Source of the DNA: Euperipatoides rowelli
Lineage: Eukaryota > Onychophora > Udeonychophora > Euonychophora > Peripatopsidae
Strand: one strand, 5' to 3'
DNA: 13,378 nucleotides
Assembly (NCBI GenBank): GCA_003024985.2
Contig: PXIH01S0002517.1
Shown here: positions 1 to 9,479 of the stretch, one piece after another
Layout: each line of letters starts with the position of its first letter
How positions within the stretch are numbered: position 1 is the first letter of the stretch
Position numbers and translations under genes: made by a program
The notes under the pieces: model-generated
Seen by the model: the letters and a program-made list of their open reading frames with translations, nothing else
The model's database searches: none
Told to the model about the DNA's origin: nothing

Positions 1-1243
1 GCCACAACGCTAAACAATGAATGTTTTAATTTTATATATAAATTTTAGCTCATTACACTGCCTCTCCATATAAACTTTAACTCTGCCAAATCTCACACTC
101 CTCCGTGCACCCAATATGCTTAAAAAGGAATCCAAAGTTTTCCCTTTACGTAGATATATACTGTATATAATTTCCTCATATTGTATGTTTTATTCTTTAA
201 ATCTTTTGCTTGAATATCCTTTAATAAAACATTTTTATTAATATTTTGTAGACAAATTTTCTTTTACTATCGCATAACCAAATAGCATAATTTGCACACT
301 TTTGTAGGATGTTACAGTGATAGCAAAGTCAGTTGCCACTTCCTAGTTCTCAGATGAGTTTTGTTCTCTCCTTATTGTTTTAAGCGAATGAGAGAAGAAA
401 ATTACTGTAATCAGGATGTCTCAATATGTCAGCTGATCTTGAGTAGACTACACATTTGTTAACTTACTTGACTTTTCAGTGTAGGACTTCTGTGCTTTGT
501 CAATTGTACCAGTCATTTTTTAATTCATTGAAAATTAGAATTAAATGGTGGATGCCCATTTATAAGTTAAAACTGCCTCATTAATTAAATGCCTTTTAAA
601 AAATGGCTTTGAACTAATTATAAATATGACACTTACAAATGATATCTTCACGGGGCTGTCATTTGCAGGGATTTCAATCTGTCATATTTAAAGGGGCCCT
701 CTCCTTACTGCATTAGAGTTTTTGTTTTGTTTCAGTACAGTACTTAATTGTTTATTGCTCTTTTAATATTAATGGGTCCACTTTGCTTCTAAAGCTTAAT
801 TTTTTTTTCATTACTTCAATATACTAGACTTATTATGTACATTTCAGCAGAACTTATCTAAAACTATAAAAAAATATGTCAAAAGCATTAATTTTCAGCA
901 GTAGAGTACCTGGATTCCATTAGGTTGCTTTGAAGTTCCCCATAAAGCTTGTTTGCTCGCCTCATTAATTGTGACATATACTGTATATGGTTCTCTCTCA
1001 AAATTTACAATTCTTGCATACCACCGCTCCTATACCAAATGAAGAGTAAGAACAAGTATAGTGAAATTACTACCAAAAATGTGGTGGTTCTCGTGAGAAA
1101 AAAAACTGACCATATAACTGATTTGGTGTTAGCATCTGTATGCAATACATAGTGGTTCAGTGATTTGATACTAATTCTTAAAATCAAAAATAAGCTACAC
1201 TCTTACTTTTTAAAGGTATGAAATTGCCTCCGACACTAGTAGA

Positions 1244-1529
1244 CAGTGTTTCCCAAATAGGACTCTGTGTAACCGTGGGGTTGCATGAGATGAACATTAG
1301 GGTCCTTGAGAAAGTTACATCTTAATAACATTTGAATATTTAAACATTAATGGATTGTAAGTACATCAATCTGTACCTAACTGCAGAAGCTAAATGAAGA
1401 TATTCTGCAGCAATGTATTTGAACTTAAGTGCTAGTGTAGCCAGATTACACCAGAAGCTTAAGGTTGGGGTTTCACAAGTTTTTAATGAGTTAAATTGTT
1501 CCGTGGCTAAATTTAATTGAGAAACACTG
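1244..1529. mobile_element. Short hAT-type miniature element (MITE), 286 bp
   Basis: The left end begins CAGTGTTTCCCAA and the reverse complement of the right end begins CAGTGTTTCTCAA, giving terminal inverted repeats with 12 of 13 positions identical. CAGTGTTTCYCAA is a typical hAT-superfamily terminus (Charlie/Tip100-like); this family assignment is from general knowledge. The flanks CTAGTAGA (1236-1243) and CTCTAGAC (1530-1537) share CT and TAGA once a single-base gap is allowed, so they could be a decayed 8-bp target-site duplication. The interior also has G-rich and C-rich blocks (GTGGGGTTG near 1275; GGTTGGGGTTT near 1465) like those of related non-autonomous hATs. There is no coding capacity. 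It sits inside the presumed EXOG intron. Confidence 0.65.
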
Positions 1530-1681
1530 CTCTAGACACAAATGGCCGGTCAGGGATTTTGACACTCATTTTTAAAATAGCAAACAGGCTATCCTCATTC
1601 TTTTAAAAATATGAAAGCACCTATAGGCACATTAATTCAGGCTTGCATGACTATATGAAAGCTCTTCTATCATATCCTCCT

Positions 1682-1712
1682 CCCCCCCCCCCCCCAAAAA
1701 AAAAAAAAAAAA
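1682..1712. repeat. Composite homopolymer C14A17
   Basis: Fourteen consecutive C (1682-1695) are followed directly by seventeen A (1696-1712). The complementary strand is T17G14, so the G-run could form intermolecular or slipped quadruplex structures. A second tract of the same design and orientation lies at 9285-9312. The exact lengths are likely polymorphic and prone to sequencing error. Confidence 0.95.
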
Positions 1713-2144
1713 GAGTAATCACTGGATAGGAGATGGAATTTTAAACAGGATTCAAAGTGTCAACATTTTTGGCATAGATAGTTTTAAACTTTTCTGAAGC
1801 TATATTTATCCCTTGTCCAAGAAAGCCTTTTTAATCTTATTGGCTACATTTATTATTAGGCAATAGAGGAATTTTGTAAATTGTAGGCTTATTTGTTATT
1901 GCTAAAAATTTAGATGTAATAATTCTATGAAGAACTGGAGTTAAATAAGTATTGTAAAATGTGTCTTGAAAGATATATCCTTCAGCCAAAACCATATTGG
2001 GTTTTTTCAGGAGACAGTTGGTCTTTATTTAAGTTTCAATTTGAACCAAGTTGTTGGTACCACAAATTTTACCGCAAAGGACATGAAATCTTCAATTATG
2101 GTGATCTCTCGACAAATTTTGCGTTAAATCATTTTTTTTTTTAA

Positions 2145-2180
2145 ATAAAATTTATATACTGTATATCTCATTATTTAAAG
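2145..2180 (+). other. EXOG: 3' splice acceptor of the EXOG terminal exon
   Basis: The segment ends in ...TTTAAAG, with the AG at 2179-2180. The exon that follows starts GTAATTGG, coding Val-Ile-Gly in phase 0. The immediate polypyrimidine tract is weak (CTCATTATTT), but a run of eleven T (2132-2142) lies about 40 nt upstream. An in-frame TAA at 2142-2144 rules out simple extension of the coding frame leftwards. The acceptor choice is supported because EXOG homology begins exactly here. Confidence 0.75.
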
Positions 2181-2630
2181 GTAATTGGTGAAAATAATGT
2201 AGCAGTACCAACTCACCTTTACAAAGTTGTAATTGCTGAAGATGATAAAAATGTTTGGAAAGCTGTAGGAGCATTTATTATTCCAAATCAACCTATTCCT
2301 ACATCGCATCAGCTTAAAGAATATGAAGTGCCTTTGGAGATTTTAGAAAAACAGGTAGGCCTCAAGTTTCTTCCAAAATTAAACCAGAAAGATATGGTCA
2401 ACTTGTGTGACATTGAAGGCTGCCAACTGATACCACAGGAAATACTGGATGTCATCTTTACTACCAGTAAGCTACAAAAAGCTACTACCTTACATCGGGT
2501 GGAAACTGTCTGGAAGGAATTTGAAATGAAAAATATTAAACCAGATGCAGCGCTTGTAAATTTATATAATAGTAAAATAGAAGAAATGAAAATCAAAGAA
2601 ATGCAAAAAACACTTGCTCCGAAAAATTAA
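2181..2630 (+). CDS. EXOG: Nuclease EXOG, mitochondrial: terminal coding exon (C-terminal 149 residues)
   Basis: The exon is open for 149 codons and ends in TAA at 2628-2630. The peptide begins VIGENNVAVPTHLYKVVIAE, the strand that follows the catalytic core in the DNA/RNA non-specific (beta-beta-alpha metal) nuclease family. Next come GAFIIPN at residues 30-36 and EVPLEILEKQVGLKFLPKL at about 49-67, where ENDOG/EXOG nucleases carry the conserved VP.H.YKV, A...PN and LE...GL.F elements. Residues 68-149 match the helical C-terminal extension present in EXOG but not in ENDOG, including IKPDAALVNLY and a Lys/Glu-rich tail. EXOG is known as a 5'-3' exo/endonuclease of the mitochondrial inner membrane that acts in mtDNA repair. 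The catalytic DRGH motif and the targeting sequence lie in upstream exons outside the window. The frame is intact with no stops or frameshifts, so I read it as a functional exon and not a pseudogene. Only part of the gene is visible. Confidence 0.88.
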   Translation, partial: VIGENNVAVPTHLYKVVIAEDDKNVWKAVGAFIIPNQPIPTSHQLKEYEVPLEILEKQVGLKFLPKLNQKDMVNLCDIEGCQLIPQEILDVIFTTSKLQKATTLHRVETVWKEFEMKNIKPDAALVNLYNSKIEEMKIKEMQKTLAPKN

Positions 2631-2800
2631 TTAGATATTTTCTATAGAAACATAATTTGTTGCATTTATTTACTAAAAAAAAAAAAATCATAGATCAGGA
2701 TGATTAACTATGAACAAACATTTTATCAATTTTTATTGTATAGTAGGCCCCTATACAATATATTTTCATAAAAATAAATGAATCCTGCCATATTCATGCT
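2631..2800 (+). promoter_or_regulatory. EXOG: EXOG 3' UTR with polyadenylation signal
   Basis: The first canonical AATAAA after the stop codon is at 2773-2778, about 143 nt downstream, so a cleavage site near 2790-2800 is plausible. The stretch also holds a run of thirteen A (2675-2687). Other AATAAA motifs occur further on (for example 3487-3492), as expected in such AT-rich DNA, so a longer 3' UTR cannot be excluded. No transcript evidence is available. Confidence 0.5.
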
Positions 2801-4333
2801 TAAATTATCATTAAATCAGCTACAGTTTAGACGTTGTCCACAGGGAATGCTAATCTTAAGATAATTGTTATGAAAGAATAATTTCAACCATTATTCTTCA
2901 GATGTGTTCTTTTTTTAAATTATTAGAACCAAGTGCTGCAAATAAGAATAGATGACAATATCAGGGAGGCTAAAAACGCACATAATTTAAAATATATCTC
3001 TTATAATTACAATATATAGCCTGTATATTTAATATTTTCTACATAAAGCAGGTCAGTCTTATCTTCCCCTATCAAAATTTTATTTGCATTTATACCGGTA
3101 ATTAGTGTGGTGAGTTCTAAGTTTTTAGTTGAATTACATACTGTATGTCAAACTTTTTCAACATGCAGATTGATACATATTTTGAAAGCCTAGGAAACAC
3201 CCTCGATTTATTTTGTTTGGACCATTCAAGATAATGAATATGCAATATAAACTGTATACAGCATAACTAGAATGTGTACCATATTAGAATCTCGTGATTT
3301 GTAGTCTTACTTTATAAAAAAAAATTTATGGTATTACCGGTATATTTTAAAAACTTTATGCACTATTGTATATACTGTATTATTTTATTATAAAATCATT
3401 AACAATTTTGTAAGTTTTTTTAATATTTGCAGTTTTTGGGGTCCTTTTTAATTTCATAATCATAGCATTAAAAAATCTTATTTGGGAATAAATGTGACCC
3501 TTGCCTGTAACTCCCATAATTTATTTATTGCTTGTGATCTCAGACAATAATCAATTATTACATTTGCATTTTATTTTTATAGACATTTTTTAAATTTTAT
3601 ATGTTAGCACTTTAGCATACTCAGGAATAGGTAGGGTTCATGTACCCCTTATTTTATTTACTATATGTTAGATTCCAAAATATACATTCTTGTTTATTCT
3701 ATACCATATTTCAGAATCTTAGATCTCATTACCTTAGATCTTATTTCTCTTGAAAACATTTCTATCTTCCTGGGTTAATTACAAATAATAATAGAAAAAA
3801 ATTTATTCATGTGCCCAAAAAGTTACAAAATATGAGCATTATTTATTGATTATGGTAATGTCACGATAGATAAATCGAGATAGTTGAACAACTTTTGTTT
3901 CTAACTAGCTAAAAATCTGAATCAGAGAATTGTATAAATTTTATTTAAAAAATAGATCAGCAATCCCTTAATTCATGATGCTATTTATTTATTTAAGAAA
4001 ATGTAATACAAAATTTTTTCTCCATATAGCAAAACCTTTTGTTTTCACAGTACATCTACTGCTTCATAAATATACTGAGGGCACTGTTATCAGCATTACT
4101 GAGAAAATCATACTGTATACACTATACAGGTATTATAAATATTAAAATATAGAAAAATCTAAATAGTCATGACAACCCTATCAGAAAATAATGTTCAATA
4201 CTATTTATTCTGACTTAGAGCATTTAAAAAAATTGTAGCCTATATTAAATAAAATTTGAGCATTTTTGAAAGGGTTTTTTTTTTTTTAACTTTTGATACA
4301 TTTACAACAATTTTATTTTTAAGCTGTTTTAAA
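2801..4333. other. AT-rich non-coding stretch
   Basis: There is no coding frame of note, no RNA gene and no bounded mobile element that I can support. It contains two exact copies of the palindrome TACCGGTA (3093-3100 and 3335-3342) and several ACTGTA words. The 3' UTR of EXOG could extend into its first part. Confidence 0.6.
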
Positions 4334-5236
4334 CAGTGTTCCTGATACTTAAGTACTAAAGTTCTTAAGTACAAGTAACTGAGCAAGCTACATTTTGTGT
4401 ATTTAACTTTATATTTAAGTATTTTTTTTAATGAGTAATTTTTACTTGTATTTACAGTAAGTGCTTGTTTCAAGTATTGAAAAGTTTAAGTACATCAAAT
4501 CACTGATTATTCCGAGATAGCCCATACCTAACTTCATAAGCATTGGAGAATCTAAACCAATCAGTGTGTGCAACTAAGCATGCTTCTAAACGATAATCTG
4601 ATGTGAGCATAACAAAATTTACTTTTTTTTTTTTACTTAACTAATTTTCTGCTCTTTTAATGTTTTTAACTTATTAATATATTAACCTAACAAATATTTT
4701 GGACATTTCTGTCAAATCCATGAATTTATCTTTGAATTTTCAGCTAAGTATGTGAGAAAATTACAGGTTTTTGATTGGCAGCACTGCCAGCATAATACAA
4801 TCACAGCGATTGTAAACACATTTCTACACTATAAGTGCACAATTTGTTAAAAATGAATTTTGTTTTAACATTTAATTAATATCTATTTTGTAAAAATATA
4901 GCCTAATCATATTTCTTTTCTCAAGCACTTCAATTACTGTAGCTTACAATTTTTGTTACTGCAACAAAAGCTGGCGAAATGTTAAAACATTTTTTTATCA
5001 CAATGAAGATATAAGTACAATACTTGTACCTAAGTAGCATAATTCAACTGTACTTGTACTTACTATAAGTGCAAATACAGTAGTTTTTTTTTTAAAAAAA
5101 GTACTTATTTTTTTTACTATCACAGTTTTCAATAACTGTATAGTTCCTTGACCTAAATATTATTATTTATAGCTATGTATTTTTTACTTGTACTTAGGTC
5201 CATTTTTTGAGTACTTATGGGAACACTAGTTTTAAC
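4326..5236. mobile_element. hAT-type non-autonomous transposon, 895 bp (4334-5228) with 8-bp target-site duplication
   Basis: The element proper begins CAGTGTTCC at 4334 and ends GGAACACTA at 5228, so the termini are inverted copies (C/T-AGTGTTCC). It is flanked by GTTTTAAA (4326-4333) and GTTTTAAC (5229-5236), an 8-bp duplication matching at 7 of 8 positions. Length-8 duplications and YAGTG termini are hallmarks of the hAT superfamily. Both ends carry many copies of AAGTAC/GTACTT and ACTTGTAC words (4348-4374 and 4434-4494 on the left; 5011-5073, 5099-5106 and 5186-5217 on the right). These look like subterminal transposase-binding repeats, which is an inference. The interior has no transposase frame and is AT-rich, so the copy must be non-autonomous. 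A 77-codon minus-strand frame at its left end is chance. Confidence 0.8.
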
Positions 5237-6840
5237 TAAATCATTTCGGAACTCATTTTGTAATTTAAGGGTGCCGTTACTGTGATAGATAAGTCTTTGT
5301 GAAATTCAATAATTTTGGTTATTCTGAATAAACACATAATAAAATTTTTGCATTAAATAATTAATGCTTTTTTTTTAGCTCAATTCAGTCAATAATTGGT
5401 CACTTACTGTACATCTTCATAATTTTTTTTTGGTCATTGTTTACTCATAAATAACGGTTATTGAAAATAGTAGCTATAAAATCTGTTATATGTAATAAGG
5501 TAAGAATGTGTTATCATACGATCTCTGACTTGTAACATATTATCTGATTACAACAATAAATTGCATTTTTTATTGAATAACTATCCCAATTGTATAACTG
5601 TAAATGGTCCTGCATTTTGGCTAGATAAAATTTAAATATTAATTTAAAATTAACTACAAACTCTAAAAACAAATCCCACATTTGCTTGCAATGTGTCTAT
5701 AAAATGTTTCATTGTATATCTTGATCTTTGCAGCAGCCTAAGCTATTTTAAAATTTTTGAAACCCTCCATAGGCAACTGTATGTCATGTTGATAGCTTAA
5801 GGTATCCTATGCATATTAAAATGTAGGTGAACTTTATAAATGTAGTGCTTAAAATAAATTTGGCATACTGGTGCTTCTTCAATATGCAATATACATATTA
5901 TATTTTGTCAAAATATTTGAAATTATAATCAATTATTTTATAAGGTGTTTGTTTTTTAAGAGTGGAAGTTTACTGGATTGTTTTTAATATGTAGGCCTAC
6001 TGTATGTAATATTTTGGGAAAGGTATTTTTTTTTTCATATGTAAATTACATTTCTTATTGAGCTTTTAATTATTTGCTTAAATAACTTATAATATCCAAT
6101 TTTATTATCTCAGTCATATATTTCTTAGATGTAAAATAATTCAAAATGTTGAGTTTTATAGCCTAAAGAACAAAATAATATATTTATTTCCTTTTCTAAT
6201 ACAACACATATAAATTATATTTTATTCAAATACATAAAGCTAATATTCAAAATCATTCTAGTGAATAGATATTAGCTGGAAAATTATATTAAATCATTAA
6301 AAAAAAAGTATATGAACTGAACCTTATCCAAATTTAAAATTATTTTATTTGTTCTATTAAATTGTTTATATACAGTACATTATGAATTTATTTTTATTTG
6401 TTAATTGATAAAAAATCTTAATTTCTAAAAAAAAAAAATTTTTACTATTGCTATTTTTTAATCAAATACGTATTCGACATCATCTTGTGTACATTTTTAT
6501 TAAAATGTCAGTTTGAAAAGTCAATATTTTTGTGTGTGTATTTATTACCCTAACAGTGCATTACTGTATTTATTTAATTCTAATTTAAAATATGGTGGCT
6601 TATGTATAAATTAAAAAAATGAAATAAAAATATTTGAGTTTATAGCCTAAGCTGTTTTATGTTTTTTTTATTTTAAAATAAATTTCCCATTAATAATAGG
6701 AAATTAATTTTTTTGTGATGTTAATGCAATTAAATATTCGAGAATTAAATTCACTAATTACTACAAGAGAAACAGGTTCTAAAGAGCTGGCGGTGTACTG
6801 AGTAAAAAAAACTCCAAAGCAAGATGTTTTAAGCCTAGGA
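5237..6840. other. AT-rich non-coding stretch with repeated short words
   Basis: I see no gene, RNA or bounded transposon. It contains two exact TATAGCCTAA copies (6157-6166 and 6641-6650), one TAGGCCTA palindrome (5992-5999) and several ACTGTA words. Its right end may include the 3' body of the minus-strand SINE whose tRNA-like head is at 6841-6951. Confidence 0.55.
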
Positions 6841-6951
6841 AAAAAGTTACATAAGCGGATCAGCTGGGAATCGAACCTGTGCTTTCCCAGCATATGAGTA
6901 TGACCTCAACAAGATAGAAGCCAGCATCGCTACCGACTGCACCACCATGTC
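6841..6951 (-). mobile_element. tRNA-derived SINE, tRNA-like head (minus strand)
   Basis: On the minus strand there is a pol III A box TGGTGCAGTCG (plus-strand 6934-6944), matching TRGYNNARNNG, and a B box GTTCGATTC (plus-strand 6868-6876), matching GWTCRANNC. They are 57 nt apart, longer than in most class I tRNAs. The acceptor and T stems do not pair properly: only two of the five T-stem pairs form. It is therefore not a functional tRNA gene. The head shares TGGTsCAGTmGrTAGCGA and the T-arm ACAGGTTCGATYCCCAG with the plus-strand SINE at 7581, which suggests a common tRNA ancestor. The 3' body probably continues to lower coordinates, perhaps to about 6760, but I see no clear tail or target-site duplication. 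Confidence 0.65.
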
Positions 6952-7580
6952 AGAACATGTTTTTTTTTTAATAAACTTCTAAAATAATCATTTAAAACCT
7001 TATTTTATCATCTGAATTTAAATTGTCATGAAGCGTTGAACACTTTTCAAAGTTAATTCACATCTTCAACATTCAATATGAAAAAAAATTGAATATCTGG
7101 AGAACTTTGTTATTAATCATTATAGCCTAAACAAATTAGAGAAACATTTTTTGTAATGGTTTATGACAATGGGCAACAAAATATTAAATTGTTTACATAT
7201 TCTTAATATACTGATCATCAGAAAATTTATTACATAAAATTAATTAGACGATTAAATGTATAAAAAAAATGCTCAAAAAAATTGATTTTGTTTATTGCTG
7301 CATATGGCCGACAAATTCCAAAAATGGATCCCTTATGTACATTATTAAAGCTATTATCAAATCAAGAGTTTTAGGATATAACGTTCAATAAGTATTTTCA
7401 TCTTCAGAATTCTGCATGCAATTAAATTTTTACCAAACTACTAAATCAAAGCATCTAATTTAAATAATTTTTTAAAAAAGGCTAACATTCTGTAAATCCC
7501 AATTCTCATTTTAAGCCAGAGTAAGCCAATACAAAATGTTCATTTTTGTTGTGAAAATGCAATTATTTAAATATTTGTCG
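6952..7580. other. AT-rich spacer between the two SINEs
   Basis: Nothing coding or structured is supported. It holds one TATAGCCTAA word (7121-7130) and short A/T runs. The two divergent pol III internal promoters face away from each other across this spacer. Confidence 0.55.
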
Positions 7581-7981
7581 TTGCGCGGTGGTCCAGTAGA
7601 TAGCGAGTTGGACTGCCGTGCGCTCAGACGTATTCTCGAGGACAGGTTCGATCCCCAGTGGTGCCAATACCACTCCGGGGGTTATCCAGACCTTGTTGCC
7701 AGGGGACATTTTTTCATCACACTTTAGACTGCAAAATGTGTGTGAGAAATTATGCCTACTGATCTCCGGGTTTTAAAAATGGCAGAGCTAGGAATCGGGC
7801 GCTTTAAAAGAACTATTCTCAGTAATTTCAGAATACAGTACTTTGAATTGTGTACTGTTGCCGACTCAAGGACATATTAAGCGCGTCGAATATCATATCG
7901 GATATAGGAGCCTGTATATATAATAAATAAAATACTGACGTTTCATCTTTCGGGATGAAACATATTTAAAAAAAAAAAAAA
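7581..7981 (+). mobile_element. tRNA-derived SINE, apparently full length, with 3' hairpin and poly(A) tail
   Basis: The head has an A box TGGTCCAGTAG (7589-7599) and a B box GTTCGATCC (7646-7654), both exact matches to pol III consensus. The T stem (ACAGG/CCCAG) forms only two pairs, so this is a SINE and not a tRNA gene. The following body (7655-7960) is clearly richer in G+C and CpG than its surroundings, as seen in GGCGC-like, GCGCGTCG and ATCGG words. Just before the end is a perfect 8-bp hairpin GTTTCATC-tttcgg-GATGAAAC (7940-7961), then ATATTT and a 14-A tail (7968-7981). SINE 3' ends often copy the 3' tail of their partner LINE, and a stem-loop there would serve reverse-transcriptase recognition; that role is inference. 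I could not find a convincing target-site duplication, so the right boundary depends on the A-tail. A 63-codon plus-strand frame across the head is not a gene. Confidence 0.7.
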
Positions 7982-9284
7982 TTAATAGTGTAGCTAAAGA
8001 AAAGATATATTTAAACAAATGTAATACCGGTATCTATTTTATAAATGATGCTTAAACAGACTAAAATAATGATAAATGAAATGTGTCTTGTTAAGCATTG
8101 TTTTAGAAGCTACAGTACCGGTATATAATTTAAAATAAAGAACTTCTATAACAAAAGACAGGATGGTGCTAAAAATGATGTTCTAGTTCCAGATAAAAAA
8201 GATTGGAAATACAAAATAACTAATTCTGATTAAATGTCAACAATAGGCTACAGGCAAAAAAAAATGCTGTAAATGATTTTATAAATTAAAGAACAGTGAT
8301 TAATTCTATATAATTATTAGTGGTGTAGTCAAGACAGTATGTCAAACTTGAACGCATTCAAACCAAGTTAAAAGGTAAGTCGTGATATTCAATATGAACA
8401 AAATATTTCTAACTTTTCCAATCTATTGTCCACATCATCACTAGATTAACAAAAATGTCAGCAATGAAATGAAAGTGCAGTGTTTTTTGTTTTTTTTACA
8501 AAATGTCATATTTGTCATTTTGATTATGGTAAATATTTTGAAATCACTTTTTTCTTTGATTTTTTTTATTAAGATGAAGCTTGTTGTTTTTCCTAGTTCT
8601 AAACAATTTTACATTTCTATTCACAAATTCATTATATTTACAGTATATCAAAATAGGTAAAAAAAAAAAATGCTAGAAGTTACACACGATTGCTGACTGA
8701 CAAAGATAAGTTTGTCAATCATAGTAAATCATTTTGTTAATATTCAAAGCTAATATTCTATTCGATACTTTTTTTTTGCAAACATTGGGAACCAAACACT
8801 TTAAATAAGCTTAGGCTTCAGCCAAATTATATTTAAATTGTGATTTATGTAAAATTGTGTTAAAAATGTAACATTATGCAAAGTTTTAATAATGAAAAAA
8901 AATCCTGACTACTCCCTTGCCCATCCCTTCCATTCCAATTATGTTAAACAATAAAAAAGTCAGCACACCACTACCAAGTAGCTTTCCTTATAGCCATTTT
9001 TGAAATCTGACTAGCATACCATTACCTCATTCAACTATGCCCAGAGATTAATTCATAATTTTTCCACTTGGTCTATTGACATTTCCAGTTAATTATTAAT
9101 TGAATCGGATTGATGTCAAACACTTAAAAAAAATATACAGATGTCATAGAAATGTTGAACATTAAAAAATCTTTATTCCTTAAGTTTTTAAATCCAAGAC
9201 TATATACTGTAACTGTTGTATATCCCCATCACCATATTTAGCAAAATGTATACCAGTGTGTGGCAAAATGACAAAAGTTGATAG
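7982..9284. other. AT-rich non-coding stretch
   Basis: No gene or RNA is supported. It contains two exact TACCGGTA palindromes only 91 bp apart (8025-8032 and 8116-8123), and homopolymer T and A runs. A short plus-strand frame near 8469-8660 is composed of poly-T codons (Phe/Leu/Ile) and is a base-composition artefact. Confidence 0.55.
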
Positions 9285-9312
9285 CCCCCCCCCCCCCCCC
9301 CAAAAAAAAAAA
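9285..9312. repeat. Composite homopolymer C17A11
   Basis: Seventeen C (9285-9301) run directly into eleven A (9302-9312). This is the same C-then-A arrangement and strand as the tract at 1682-1712, but the flanks are unrelated. On the complementary strand it is a T11G17 run. Confidence 0.95.
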
Positions 9313-9479
9313 TATCAAATTTTACCAGATAAACACATGACAAAACTTATTTGTGCCTATAATTTTGTTAATTATGAAGGAAAAGGTTTGACAACATTGT
9401 TCTATACCTAGAAACTGTATATTTGTTTTGGTCTTTGGAAAAGGGCATTTTATTTAGAGACTAAAGTGTGTGGGTGTTG

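Larger units (their letters stand above)
1..2180 (+). other. EXOG: Probable last intron of EXOG (partial, 5' end outside window)
   Basis: The stretch ends in an AG acceptor at 2179-2180, immediately before a frame that matches the C-terminal part of EXOG. I found no other EXOG-like coding segment upstream in any frame, so the preceding exon must lie left of the window and this intron is at least about 2.2 kb long. It holds a short hAT-type element (1244-1529), a poly-C/poly-A tract (1682-1712) and a 10-bp inverted repeat (622-631 / 680-689). The rest is ordinary AT-rich sequence with many stops in all frames. Intron status is inferred from the acceptor and the homology of the next exon; the donor site is not visible. 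Confidence 0.7.

Noticed and set aside
949-1187. Overlapping short frames on both strands
   Set aside because: No recognisable domain, low-complexity hydrophobic or lysine/threonine-rich translation, and no splice or promoter context.
1959-2144. 61-codon plus-strand frame in the same reading frame as the EXOG exon
   Set aside because: It ends in TAA at 2142-2144 before the acceptor, shows no EXOG similarity, and EXOG homology starts only at 2181. It is most likely intronic chance.
2309-2596. 95-codon minus-strand frame
   Set aside because: It is the antisense shadow of the EXOG exon.
4240-4473. 77-codon minus-strand Lys/Leu-rich frame
   Set aside because: It crosses the left boundary of the hAT-type element and reflects poly-A/T composition.
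6868-6944. Functional tRNA gene on the minus strand
   Set aside because: The pol III boxes are present, but acceptor and T stems do not pair and the box spacing is long. A SINE head explains it better.
7536-7727. 63-codon plus-strand frame over the SINE head
   Set aside because: It is a translation of the tRNA-like region and has no independent support.
8469-8660. Hydrophobic 63-codon frame resembling a membrane peptide
   Set aside because: The hydrophobicity comes from T-rich codons in AT-rich DNA; no signal-peptide or gene context.
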